This document shows, one piece after another, positions 12,067 to 25,000 of a stretch of DNA of 64,000 bases. This DNA is from Mimachlamys varia (lineage: Eukaryota; Mollusca; Bivalvia; Pectinida; Pectinidae). How positions within the stretch are numbered: position 1 is the first letter of the stretch; each line of letters opens with the position of its first letter. A program made the translations under genes and the position numbers. The stretch lies in the NCBI GenBank assembly GCA_947623455.1, contig OX392545.1:24379001-24443000 (forward strand). The letters are read 5' to 3'. The notes below the pieces were generated by a model that was not told the DNA's origin, ran no database searches, and saw nothing but the letters and a program-made list of their open reading frames with translations.

Positions 12067-12886
12067 GGATGTACACCTCTGATAAGTCAAAATTTTCCTG
12101 TATCAAACTTTTTTTCTCATATACATTTTTGGATAAGGGAGTTCAAGGCATGACAGAAAATGCAAAGACAATGATATGTCAGTGTGCTCGTTTTTGTGTT
12201 ATGATCGGTCAAAGATACCAATATGACATAATAAGCAATTCTAAGTGAATTTTGTAGTTTTGACCAACTGCGGGATATCTTCATACAATATCTTCCAAAT
12301 TTGTGATCCGAAATGTATGAAAGTTTGCAGAAATGACAAAATTAGTGTTTTCTTTTAAGTTATGGAAGTAAAATATCTCTAACTTAATATTTTTACTCAG
12401 GAAAGCCTTGTATTATTTGTGTTATTTTTCACAGTTTTGAGTTCAAAATAAAAACTGCTCCAGTTACACTAAATATATGAAAAAAATACTAAAATTGTAT
12501 AATTATCCACTTTATAGCATAATATTTCTATAAAATTCAACATTATAAAGTTGTACAGCAAAAATGAGCTTGCTATAATTAAAAATGGCTAAACACTGAT
12601 GTTTTAAAGAGAGCGATGTAGCATCAAAAAGGTGAAATTTTGGCCTTTCGCGAAGTGCATAAAATAGACAGAAATATGCATATTCAAAATGGCCGCCAAA
12701 TTGGTATTTTTTTAAAAATTCATGTAAAAAAAGTTCTACAAGCAACAGGCACTTATATTTTTGACACAATTTTCAGATGCATATTTGCTATTACAATTGA
12801 TAGTAATTTCTTCAATGTAACAAAAAATCTTTAAATGAGACAGAAACGAGACTTGAACGTGACTGAAACCTCAGAAGTGTACATCC
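12067..12886. mobile_element. 820-bp element with terminal inverted repeats flanked by TTAA
   Basis: Left end reads TTAA then ggatgtacacctctga; right end reads tcagaagtgtacatcc then TTAA. The inverted match is about 16 bases with one or two mismatches. TTAA on both sides is the target duplication typical of piggyBac-type transposons. The interior has only short open frames and no recognisable transposase, so it would be a non-autonomous member. Confidence 0.6.
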
Positions 12887-13037
12887 TTAACATATGCATC
12901 AATCAATACATGTATCAACCAATACAAGGGATAAGCGCGTGTGCTGAAGTTGTATTGTTGAAAAAATCCGTCGACAAATACCATGCCTTATACTGGGATA
13001 CATTCTTTTCCAAACGTGTAACTTGTATTAGGAATTG

Positions 13038-13110
13038 AAAAAAGTACAGGATAATAAGACTAGTTGCACATGTTCTGGAAAAGTAACCATCTTTTGCTTC
13101 ATTGACAACA
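13038..13110 (+). repeat. Fragment of dispersed repeat A
   Basis: A partial, diverged match to the middle of repeat A (aagtacaggataataagac, then ttctggaaaagtaaccatct, ttgcttcattgacaacatcc). It ends in T-rich simple sequence. Confidence 0.45.
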
Positions 13111-16100
13111 TCCTGTTTTGTTGACGCTTCGGTATTCGCTATGTTTTGTTTTTGTTTATTGTTTTGTTTTTGTTTGTTTGTTATTTTTTGTGTTTTTGTT
13201 GTTGTTGTTTTTTACTAGTTATTTCATAAAGATTGCCCTCTGTGACAAACAAGCGAGTCGTCAGAAGCAGGGAGATAAAAGACAGACAAAGTGCAGTAAC
13301 ACATCAACACCGGTCCGGAGGGTCAGTGCTTGTATGTGGCATTTTTGATAAATTTGAATGACAAAAAGCAAACTTCATAATGCGCGCGTCTTAAAAACGT
13401 TACTGATTTTGTAATTATATACTTAAACGAACTAGCAGCTAGACTATTACAATTGCAGTATAGAAAAGAGCGTTCTCTTTAGGAAAGAAAGCAAACAAAA
13501 CACGTGTTTTGATAGAAACATCACTTTAATGAAACAAATGTAAGGACGGAATGTAACGCAACAGTTTACGTGGTCACCACATGTGACGTCACCACCTCAC
13601 GTCGTCACCACAATTGACGTCAGAAAGTACAGACAAGTACAACAGTATGTTATATAAAAGTACAAGACCTTATAACGACATCTTGGACCGCGTATATATC
13701 TATATAAAACACAAATATTTATATAACATATCGTTTTCATTATATGTTTGTTGAAATTAAAAAACTAAACTATTTCAAGATCTGAATTTGTAGCTGCTGA
13801 GCTAATTTACAAAAGTAAAAGCCACAATTGTTTTTAAATCTCGTAATAAACTGAGAAAACAAACAAGTTTGAAATTATGTTTATCACATGATCAATAATC
13901 GAGCACATAGATTTCAGAAACACAACATAATTTCGACGTTATGACAAGCATTCGAGTGTCACAATTGTAGTTACATTGTAAATTACACACAATACATTGT
14001 ATATATAACAAAATAGGAAAATGTAAGACTGCATTCAATACTTAACCGAGAAACTATTAAACAAATGAGTACAAATAAAAAAAGGAGTTCAGTTATTTCA
14101 AAACTAGGCCAGAGACTTAAGTTACCTGCAGTCACGGAAAATGTATGATGACTGAATGAAACTAGAACATAGAAATATACATTAAATAGAAAGTTTGAAT
14201 TATTCTGTCAATATGATTTCATAATGATTATCATGAAATAATTAACCAGACCATAGCCATTTCAATGGGAATGATATCATTTTTTTTTTAAATTTCTCAT
14301 CAAATGAAATTATATATAGCTACCCTCTAATTTGGCCCAAAGCTTTTATGCCATTAGAAAAATACATTTCTGTAAATTTATCCTAAAATAAGATTATGTT
14401 TTTACTTCACGTTAAAAATATTCATATTCATGTTCCTATCAAAGAAATACCAAATCGGACTTGACAGAATATTTCAAAATGGTTTCAATAACATTATTTT
14501 GATGGTCTTTTGAAAAGTGTTAAGTTATCAGTTAAGATCCACATATCATCGGGCTACAATTAACGAACCTAACGATAGATATAATTCTTAATTTGCAAAA
14601 CTTCCTTTTTTTCACAAACGATTAATTCATTTCGTAGTGATATAAGCTTACTCATTTGTGTTAAAACCTTAAACATTAAATAAAACTGACATCAACAGCA
14701 CGTAATATCTATAAGGAATCAACGCTAAAACAACTTTGTAATGAGAGAAATCACACAATATGTGTTTGTCTTATTATGCTGCTATATGTCTTATTTGATA
14801 AATAAGCAAGTTCTATTATATATTAATCACATAGATATTAATGTGATACTTAGATGGATTATTGACATTTTCATTTTCTGCACCCGGTGTAACTATTCTA
14901 GATACGGAAATAGTATTTACATTGTATAAAGTAGTATATGTTTCAGAATACAGTGTAACACTGTAAGTCGTTTAAATCTATACCCATGTCTAAAGGCGAA
15001 CCCTAAAATCTCGAAGTCCACAAGACCAGGAAAAAACCTCGAGTTACCAAAATATTTGAGTTGGGGAGTTCGAACACTTAGAAGTCCGGTATGGACTGAT
15101 GAAATACGAATTAAACGGGTCTTGAGTTCGAGGTAACAAGGTCTTATTGACCAATTATACCGTAGTTATTATCATTTATATGTCAACATTTACATTTTAA
15201 CAACACATCTATATTTAGAAACGACGTCCCTTGGCAACAACCTTTTCTTTTTATATCAAATTGTCGATGTTCCCAACAAACCTTGTATACAATTTTTATT
15301 TAAGCAACAATAAACAACAAGTAACATGCACAGTCGCTAAAAATAGAACCCCATGACGTAGTTACTTCTACATGAGGTGCATCAACATCATTTATATATT
15401 TCATATCACAATATTTACATTGGGGATTTTAATCCTAATCGTGTTTATCTCTTTTACCCCTGAAATTTCAAAATGGACTATTCCAACCTTAGAATTAGAA
15501 GAGTCCAAAAGTGTCTTAAGGAGTTAAGATGCTACATTTTGAAGTGCACCGACATCAATTTGAACTGAAGTAATTAAGTTTACCAAGGACGTCAAAAACC
15601 ATAAACCAAATATCATAACAGTATTTCAGTTTATATGGAGTGAAAGTTGACCACGAGGAAGGCACTATTTGAATAAGAGCAAATAATTTATACGAATACG
15701 TCTAGCCTATGTCTGCGATGAATGGACATGATCAACTAATTAGCTAAAATTATTGTCTTTATCACAAATATGTCAATTCATAAACGAAGTAATTTTTATC
15801 ATAATATTGCCAATTCATACACGAAGTAATTTGATCATAGTATTGCCAATTCATATTAGAAATTATTTTTATAAAAATATAGCAAATCCATAAGCAAGCT
15901 ACCAGTTTAAACCCTGATAAAGATGAGTAAATTTAGTAATATATACAGTATACCGAAAAAATGAATAAAAACTCGTCAAACGTTTTTAAAAACGTGATTT
16001 GGAAATTGATTTTAAAATAGTTTGATGGATCGAGTGGTGTAGGTTTAGCCATTATTAGTTGTACATTGTACAAAACAATTCTAGAAGAAATTTCGTATTT

Positions 16101-16279
16101 GTGTTTTCCTAATTATTGAACTAGAAAGCATGCAGAGCGATTGGTAAAGGGAATCAAACTATGATATTTGACGAGATATATGAAATGATGATATTATCGA
16201 ATTTTGTACAGTGATAAAGTTTACAACATTTATTATACAAGTATTATAGAACTTAACAGTACATAAAACATTAACAAAC
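13111..16279. other. Intergenic DNA
   Basis: AT-rich, with T/G-rich simple sequence at 13140-13215, and at 15765-15885 three degenerate copies of a roughly 45-bp unit (caattcata..acgaagtaat..atcat). A 35-bp stretch at about 13292-13328 matches the region just after the PDE9 stop codon (see findings). No gene recognised. Confidence 0.4.
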
Positions 16280-16520
16280 CTGGGCCCGTTTGTTCGAAAG
16301 GTGATAAGCTTAATCAGTGATAAGTGCATTTTTTATTATACTGTAACTTCAAAATGAAACCATAGATTTAATTACAACTTTGCATATATCGAGTATCTAG
16401 GAATGTGAATTTACATGCAAAATTATAATACTTAACCTTGTATATTGACAGGATTATTAAAGTTTAAAAATGTGGTTTAATAGTGATTAAGCTAAACACC
16501 CTTTGAACAACTGGGCCCTG
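16280..16520. mobile_element. MITE with about 35-bp terminal inverted repeats
   Basis: Left end cctgggcccgtttgttcgaa, then aggtgataagcttaatca; right end tgattaagctaaacaccctt, then tgaacaactgggccctgg. The arms are inverted copies with few mismatches. About 240 bp in total, non-coding. Confidence 0.75.
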
Positions 16521-18155
16521 GTATCAACAACAATGCATGAATAGGTGTGGCATACCGTAGTGATATCGGTCATTTCTTACGCTAACAAGATAGAAACAGA
16601 TAGTATACATTATATAGAGAATATCTAGCAGTGTCTTAAGTAATATCACATGTATTTCACGAATTGGGCTCCTATTTTGATATTATTTGTATATCAAAAT
16701 ATTTTCACACGAGTGAAATATATTTGGTATTACTGAAAATGGTGAAAGATATTCTTTTTGTTACATTTTTACAGCAAAATATATCCGGGCAGCTTTTCAT
16801 TTTCCATCATTGTAGTTTGTTAACAGTGTTTTGACTGGTTAAGTTAGAAAATAGTGATATGTTCCCTAGTGAAAAATATCATATTTCTCACTAATGAAAA
16901 TTTCACTTTAACAGAATAAGTAATTTTCGACGTCTCACTGTTAAAAATGTAATGAATACATATATCAGTTTTTAAGAATTAACTTAAAATTATAGTAAAA
17001 ATTTATATTCGGTGTGCAATTTGCATTTGGTAAAGTGAATATAATTTGATTATGTACTATGAGGTCATAACTCATTGTGATACGAAGAAGCATTTAGACC
17101 TAGATATTAAAAGAGAACCGTAAAGAACACTAAATTGAATGAATATTTACTTTAGCACTATCTGTAGATTATCAAACCCTGATGATGGTTTTTAAGTGCA
17201 CGCATTTTATTTATTATTGTATGCTTAAAGAATGTACTAAATTAAAACATCTAAATGTTTTAATCACGCTTATGTATGATGATGAATTCAAATTCAAGTT
17301 CTTAATTAACATTTTAGTCTGTTGACTCATCGGTTTATAAACACAGCACGAGTCTGGGATGTGTTAACCAAACGGACCAGAATAAATACGCGAGACATTA
17401 ACGATTATCACTAAGACACAAACATTAAGGAATTTTAAAAACCTCGACTTTCGTGAGCAAGTGGACCGGATATTTTTCATCAGTTTACCGGTATTCGACT
17501 ACTTCTGTCTGACACCATTCTACACAGCTGTTGAGGCGTCTTGTCGTACACAAAGGTTACATGCCACACACCAAGATGTTAAATCAAGTCATATTATCGC
17601 TACTTATACTATTCTATGTATGAAATTAATAACCTTTCACCCCTGAAGACACATTTGAACTCTTCCAAACCAAATGTTGGGACAGTTCATTCTGAAATTT
17701 CAGGGATGAATGACAATCCGCTTTGTCCCTTAGATTTGCTTGTTTGGAGATATTTTCACTAGAAGGTCCTCTATGAACTTTGTGAGACAAACATCGCTTC
17801 CACAGGGTCGTAATGTCGTTTGAACTTACGTCGATTCTATACATAGATCAATAACAGGTAAACGCATGTACAAAAGTTAGCAAAACAAATTGACATATCT
17901 TTTAGACAAATATTATCAACGTTTTTTATATCGTATTACGAGTTCTTGAAAACGATGTTCGTTCATTTTTCATAAAAAAATACTTTTAACCGTTTTTTTG
18001 TTTTTAGCCCATAGTTATATAAACAGAACGTCAGTGGACCCTTTAACCACTGTACAATTAAAGGGACAACCCGTCATCTTGACAACAAGCATAAAGGATG
18101 AGTATCACAGTATACATATTTACAGAAAACGACCAAATAAATAGCATCACAATAG
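16521..18155. other. Intergenic DNA between the convergent genes
   Basis: AT-rich sequence with no recognisable gene, RNA or repeat. It lies downstream of the presumed PDE9 poly(A) signal. Confidence 0.4.
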
Positions 18156-18161
18156 TTTATT
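18156..18161 (-). terminator. PDE9A: Candidate poly(A) signal of PDE9
   Basis: TTTATT on the plus strand (AATAAA on the sense strand) is the first such hexamer after the stop codon, about 860 bases downstream. If used, the 3' UTR would include the 26-bp array at 18157-18355. Assigned by position only. Confidence 0.35.
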
Positions 18162-18355
18162 GATGGATGGTATATGTCCTTGACATTGCTTGATTATATA
18201 TGGCCTTGACATTGATGGATGGAATATGGCCTTGACATTTCTGGATGGTGTGTGGCCTTGACATTAATGGATGGTATTTGACCTTGACATTGATAGATGA
18301 TATATGGCCTGGACATTGATGGGTGGTATATGGCCTTGACATTGCTGGTTGGTGC
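18157..18355. repeat. 26-bp minisatellite, 7-8 copies
   Basis: Degenerate tandem units around ttgacattgatggatgg and tatatggcc. It lies in the presumed 3' UTR or immediate 3' flank of PDE9. Open frames through it on the minus strand are repeat artefacts. Confidence 0.85.
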
Positions 18356-19017
18356 CAACCTACTTTTATCAGAGCTCCAACGTTAAAAGAAATTTTAATT
18401 ATCATTTCATCATCCTTAGTAAAGATGTAACGCGTTTAAACAGTAATGATTTACGGTTTATCAAAGTACTCCGGTTATCTCCCTTTCAAAGACTCATATA
18501 GTAGCGAAATCCTGCTTTTGAAATAAAGATAACAAGATACTGTGAATAGTATGATACTATATATAACTATATATATATAATAAATATGGTCCGACTTTCC
18601 TAAATTCTCATTGGCTAAAGTTTGATCACATGCAGTTCCATATTTTGTGATATTAACCTTGTGTTTCTATTTTTAGAAACACCGAGTCAATATTGCATCT
18701 ATGACGTCATAATCATTGCGACGTCACAGTGCCCCACTGTAACTTTCAGGCTTTATAGAGATAGATATAATGCAATTTCAGGATTTTGAAGACAAATTTC
18801 ATATCTAATACAAAAAAACCTATTGATTCGGTCAACATTTTAGATTCTACAACGTTGGTATAACACCATATTGACCTGACCAAAGGTCCATAATTGATAT
18901 ATAAATGATATATATGGATAATGTCAAACACATTCCGGATAATCACAGTAACACATCAACACCTGTCCGGAGGGTCAGTAGGCGAGGGCAATTCCGACAT
19001 CCAACATACCACGGCTG

Positions 19018-19044
19018 TTACGATTCGTCCTTCTTAGCTGTTGT
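19018..19044 (-). CDS. PDE9A: PDE9 terminal coding exon (C-terminal TTAKKDES and stop)
   Basis: Acceptor ttttttcag at 19045-19046 onward, then nine codons ending in TAA at 19018-19020, phase 0. It encodes a short charged tail, TTAKKDES. The C-terminus of PDE9 is poorly conserved, so support comes from frame, the strong acceptor and the stop, not similarity. Alternative: the previous exon reads through its donor, which would also stop soon. Confidence 0.6.
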   Translation of the reverse strand, partial: TTAKKDES

Positions 19045-22000
19045 CTGAAAAAATAAGATCAAAACCTGATCTAAAAGGGATCAAAAGATAGACATACAGT
19101 GTATAATCATGCATTTAAAAAAACAATCAATGGTAATTTTTTCGCTTCGCACATTTGAAATGTCAAGGATATAAGTAAGAAGTATAAGTATAATTAATCC
19201 ACCTGGTATATTTTGTCACAACAGATTCTTGGGCAACAAAAAACATTTAAATTAGTCAACTTCTAAATTACCCTTATCACCATATTACCCAGTGATAACA
19301 AATGAAAATGAGGACTTCATTCTAACCTTGCTCATCCCCCAAAAGAAGGACAGTCAGTAGTAGTATGGTATGACAAACTTACCGTAGGTGCCGGTGCCGT
19401 TTCTTTCATAGTCTCGTAACGATCACGTGCGATCCTGAGTGGCTCCACCATCGTGCTGTCGATGATTGGGAAAAGCTGTGTGACAAAGAGTCAGTGAATA
19501 AAGAAAGCAGATATCACAGTGTCGCCAAGGTAACTGAAAATTCAAGTGTGAATCAAATGCAAATGATTGCTGCTATCGAGAAAAGGAATGTTCACTCACT
19601 CATTATCGACCTTGTAACACTTCTCGCGCATCAGTAAGTATCAAGAGGGCCAATGCGTTAATGTAGAAAATTTCTGCTTGGTCCGTAATTAGCATATCCA
19701 AATAACGAAACAACCAATTTGTTTTTTTTTTTTTTCCTTTTTTAAATTTGTTTCAAAGCAAAATAACAAATACCACGAGCACTTAATAAAGCCTGTCAAA
19801 GCATTATGACTGATTTCAGTGATAGATATTTCGGTTTCAGCATGCCAATTTTGATCTGTCTTTAGTGTTTAATGATTTTCGTCGAAATGTAATATGCCAG
19901 TATTTGTTTTTGATACCCTGACTTACATACCCTGACTGATTGACATGTTGAACGGATGTCATCACATCAACTCGAATGACGTTTTTAATAAACTAATCAG
20001 GATGACTTATACTATACATGTTTGTTAGTGATTTGAAAAAAAAAGAATATCAAAGCGTAAACAAAACCATAATCCGAGCTCAAAATCGATTACACTAGAG
20101 GCAAAATAGTAACAAATGAAATATTTACATAAAAACCCTCGTAAAAGTACAAGAGCATAAGACCAGATGTCTTGGCCTCATTAACGTTTCAAAATGGGGT
20201 AAAAGATCGTTAACAAATATAGAAACCAGAGGCTGCACCTTTTAAATTTAATAATATAAACAGTATGCCGAAAAAATCCTCCTAGGACTCCTCAGTGATG
20301 TTAGGGGCAAAAAGCATAGCTATGCGAACAAATTTAGTGAGCCCTAACTGTGATGAAGCTTACCTGAGCGACCGTCTCAAACATTGGTATGAACACAAAT
20401 TTAGTGAGCCCTACTTGTGATCAAGCTTACCTGAGCGACCGTCTCAAACATTGGTATGAAAACAAATTTAGTGAGCCCTAATTGTGATCAAGCTTACCTG
20501 AGCGACCGTCTCAAACATTGGTATGAAAACAAATTTAATGAGCCCTAACTGTGATGAAGCTTACCTGAGCGATCGTCTCAAACATTGGTATGAAAACAAA
20601 TTTAGTGAGCCCTAACTGTGATGAAGCTTACCTGAGCGACCGTCTCAAATATTGGTATGAAAACAAATTTAGTGAGCCCTAACTGTGATGAAGCTTACCT
20701 GAGCGACCGTCTCAAACATTGGTATGAAAACAAATTTAGTGAGCCCTAACTGTGATGAAGCTTACCTGAGCGACCGTCTCAAACATTGGTATGAAAACAA
20801 ATTTAGCGAACCCTACTCGTAATCAAGCTTACCTGAGCGACCGTCTCAAACATTGGTATGAAAACAAATTTAGTGAGCCCTAACTGTGATGAAGCTTACC
20901 TGAGCGACCGTCTCAAATATTGGTATGAAAACAAATTTAGTGAGACCTACTTGGGATCAAGCTTACCTGAGCGATCGTCTCAAACATTTTTATGAGAACA
21001 TATTTAGTGAGCCCTACAGTACTTGGGATCAAGCTTACCAGAGCGATCGTCTCAAACATTGGTATGAAAACAAATTTAGTGAGCCCTACTGTGGAACAAG
21101 CTTACCTGAGCGACCGTCTCAAATATTGGTATGAAAACAAATTTAGTGAGCCCTAACTGTGATGAAGCTTACCAGAGCGACCGTCTCATACATTGGTATG
21201 AGAACAAATGTAGCGAGCCCTACTTGAGATCAAGCTTACCTGAGCAACCGTCTCAAACATTGGTATGAAAACAAATTTAGTGAGCCCTAACTGTGATGAA
21301 GCTTACCTGAGCGACCGTCTCATACATTGGTATGAGAACAAATATAGCGAGCCCTACTTGCGATCAAGCTTACCTGAGCAACCGTCTCAAACATTGGTAT
21401 GAAAACAAATTTAGTGAGCCCTAACTGTGATGAAGCTTACCAGAGCGACCGTCTCATACATTGGTATGAGAACAAATATAGCGAGCCCTACTTGAGATCA
21501 AGCTTACCTGAGCGACCGTCTCAAACATGGGAATGAGAACAAACTTGATGAACCCTATCTGTGCCGTGGGTTTTGTCACTTTTTCTCTGTCCATGAAAGG
21601 AGCAACAGGTAATCCCTCCATTTTTTCTCTGTCAGACTGAAACAATCCATACATACAAACACATAAAAAGAGCAGTAAAAAAAGACCGAACCGAACCCAA
21701 ACTCAAAATTAAAACATGGGGGCAAAATATAGATAAAGAAAACTTTTACATGGCTGATTATGAAAAATTAAATACAGGGAACAAAACTCATGTAGACCTG
21801 AAGAAAAACGAGACAGGGAGAGCTAGAAAGCTCACCGTGCTGAAAGTGTTCACTGTATAACAAAGGTTGTGTAACCATCAGAATGGCGAGTTGTTACATT
21901 ATGACAATAAGCTTACCTGATTGAAGTACTCCTCAAGCAGACAGTCTACCCATGGATCAGATACCTCCATAGGGCGTACTTCGTTAGAGATATCGCAACA

Positions 22001-25000
22001 CTTTATCAACACCATCTTCAGCTAGATAACAAAGAATATATAACGGAATAAACATCACTAGGTAAGGATGACTATTATATTTAACACTGTTTTTATTTAA
22101 ACGTTTACACTTGGTTCCTGTTGCATTGACGTTAAGCTACCAATTGACAAGGGAGATAATACAAAAACTTTTTTCCGGCTACCTAATGTTACATAGCCCA
22201 TTGTCAAGGGAGATAATTGAGACTTCTTTCTGGTTACCAAATAAGTTTCGTTACGCTTTGACAAGGGAGATAATAAATACTTGTTTCCTGGTTAACATGA
22301 TATACCTATATTTAACAAATTAAATTAATTTGGAATGACCATTGAAACATATTTTTTAAAATAAAATTTAAATGAATTCCTTCCATATGTATAATTTGTC
22401 TATTTTGCGCTTTCTAGTTGTCATTTTACAGTGATTATTGGAATATCAACATAAGGATTATTGTAGTCATAATTAGAATAAAATAATTTCAAACAAGTAT
22501 TAAAATACATAGTAGTGTCGTGAAAGTCAAATTCCGTATATTGGTTGGTTGGTTGGTTGGTTGATGGATTGTTTACTACGTCCTATTGACACCCAGGGTC
22601 ATTTAAGGACGGCCTCCTGGTGTATGCAATGTGTGTGTGTGTGTTGAGAGCGTGTGTATTTGAGAGGCTGCGGTATGTTCGTGTAAGCCTTCTTGCGTTA
22701 GTCCGGATCTTTTACTGATTTAAAGTGCTACCACACTGAAGTATACTCCCGAAGGCAGTTTCTCTGTAGTTTCTGTGATATTTTGGAGCTTATTGAAAAA
22801 AAGTGTTTCAAAGGATCATACTCTTTTGTCTCTTTCATATTTATTTTTACTTGATAACAACAAATATATGTATGATGTAGGGCTTAAAATGTTTTTTTCG
22901 AAATTAAAAGTTCTTACAATTGCGTCACTTACCGTCGCTACAAAATAAAATAGTCCATGATAAAATAGAAGCTATTCGATACGATATTTTGTATGAGAAC
23001 ATAATCGATTGTTTTGCTGAAGCTGCAACAAACATCGAATCATTTTTGATCACGTTAAAGATTACTTATAATCATAATTGACAATGCACGCTTACATTTG
23101 TACAATCCGCTAAGTGCTGTATTGAAGCCATACGTTTTGTCATGACACATTTAAAGGCTGCAGTGAGACGTATATTGAGCGCAGAAGCACATAAAAGCAA
23201 TCAAAAATAAAAAAACATGATACACTAAACGCACTCCGATCTTATAAAACTTCAGCACACGCTCAGTTATGCCATGCTCAGTTATTCCACACGACATGGT
23301 CGTAGATTATTTCCTTTGTAGCTTAAATCCATTTAGATCACTTTTGTATTAAAACTTTCCTGGATATGCTACATCAGCAAACAGAATATACAAATTAATT
23401 GGTTTTGCTTTTCTTGTTCAAAAGTAACAACAAATTTTTTATTGTTCATTCTCGATAAACATTACCTGCTATAAGCTCGCTTCTCTTGATGGCATGTATG
23501 AACACCATTTTTATTTACACCTGATTGTTTCACTTCAACCAATCAGAACTAAAATGTCAGAGATAACCGAAGCGTCAACAAAACCATAATCAGAACTCAA
23601 AATCGAATAAATCAGGGACAAATTATGAACAAAGGAAAGATTTTCACGTAAATCACTGAAGACATGTGTTTCTGAAGAACAAGCGTCTTCTATAAATATT
23701 ATTTTATATAAATATGTAAGGAATGGTTATGTTATATCTATGTTTACAGCTTGGCGACACAATGTATGTAATTTAGGAAACTGAATAGCTTCTCTATTTC
23801 GTTAACATTTTATATCAAAGTCTGCTAAATTGATTTGGTGACATAGCAAGCCGGTACAACTCAAATATTTGTGTTGTTTTAAAACTAAACCACAGATAAA
23901 ATCAATCCATTTTGTGTAGTATTTTTTCGTTTAAACACATGTATAAATAATAGACAAATACAATATTTTAGAACAACATCAAAAACTCAAAGGAAACATA
24001 CAATGCGAGTTCAAACATTAAAAGGAAATAAAAATGATAAATTCAATGAGGAGCTCAACTTTAAATTTCAGAAATGTTCGTGATGTTGAGTGTTTGATAG
24101 AGTGTATATATACACACATTGAATCAGCGCATTTCTCAATTCAACACAAGAATACGTCGATATTTTGCATCGCGTCTATTCCAATGCCATAATGTTTGCA
24201 GAGTCAAAACCACGAATCATTCTACGTGCAAATATTTCACTAACATAAACTTAACAGACAATTCTTTGTCTGTAAGGTGAAAAACCAGTATGATAAATAG
24301 ATTTTTTTCTAAACAAACGGTGGTTGTGGTTAAACAAACGATCAATAAAATATAGGTAAAAATGACAAATGAACAAAAAATGAAAATTTAAACAAAAAAG
24401 ATGAGTTTAAAAATAATTCAAACTTAAAGGGTTAAACAGATTGGCTAAAAAGGGATTAAAATTTATCTTCTTTACCGCCTGAACATGATCAGGGTCGTTG
24501 TAATTTATGATGGGAATAATTGACTTGAGTTTTTCCACGATATCCTTGTGTTTGGCCATGTCAGTTGCGAGTATGAGAACCAGCATCCCCTTGATAAGAC
24601 AACAGGATTACATACATGAGTACATACATGGTTACAAACATTAAATGCATATCGAGATACTCCATTTATAATTCCGTCCAAAGTGGTGTCCGCGCACATA
24701 AAAAGCGCGTAATCTATGGACACTTTTTAACCAAACACCTCGGGACATTATGGGATAAGTTGATTCATAGAAAACACGTTTTCTAGTTCAACTGGTTTAA
24801 ACCGACATTTTGATTTTACACTGTATGCACAAATATGAATGGATCTACCATTTGGACGGATATTTCAATGCATTTACATATTCACTTGAAAACTACTTTA
24901 TCTCGAATATGAAAAACAGTGAATATAAAACAAAGAGGGGTGAGGGGTGAGTTTCGAATACATTACTATGCATGAACAGGGATCAAATCATGAGGTCTAC

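Noticed and set aside
12512..12834. Small open frames in the TTAA-flanked element as a transposase
   Set aside because: They are short, on both strands, without a DDE-type motif.
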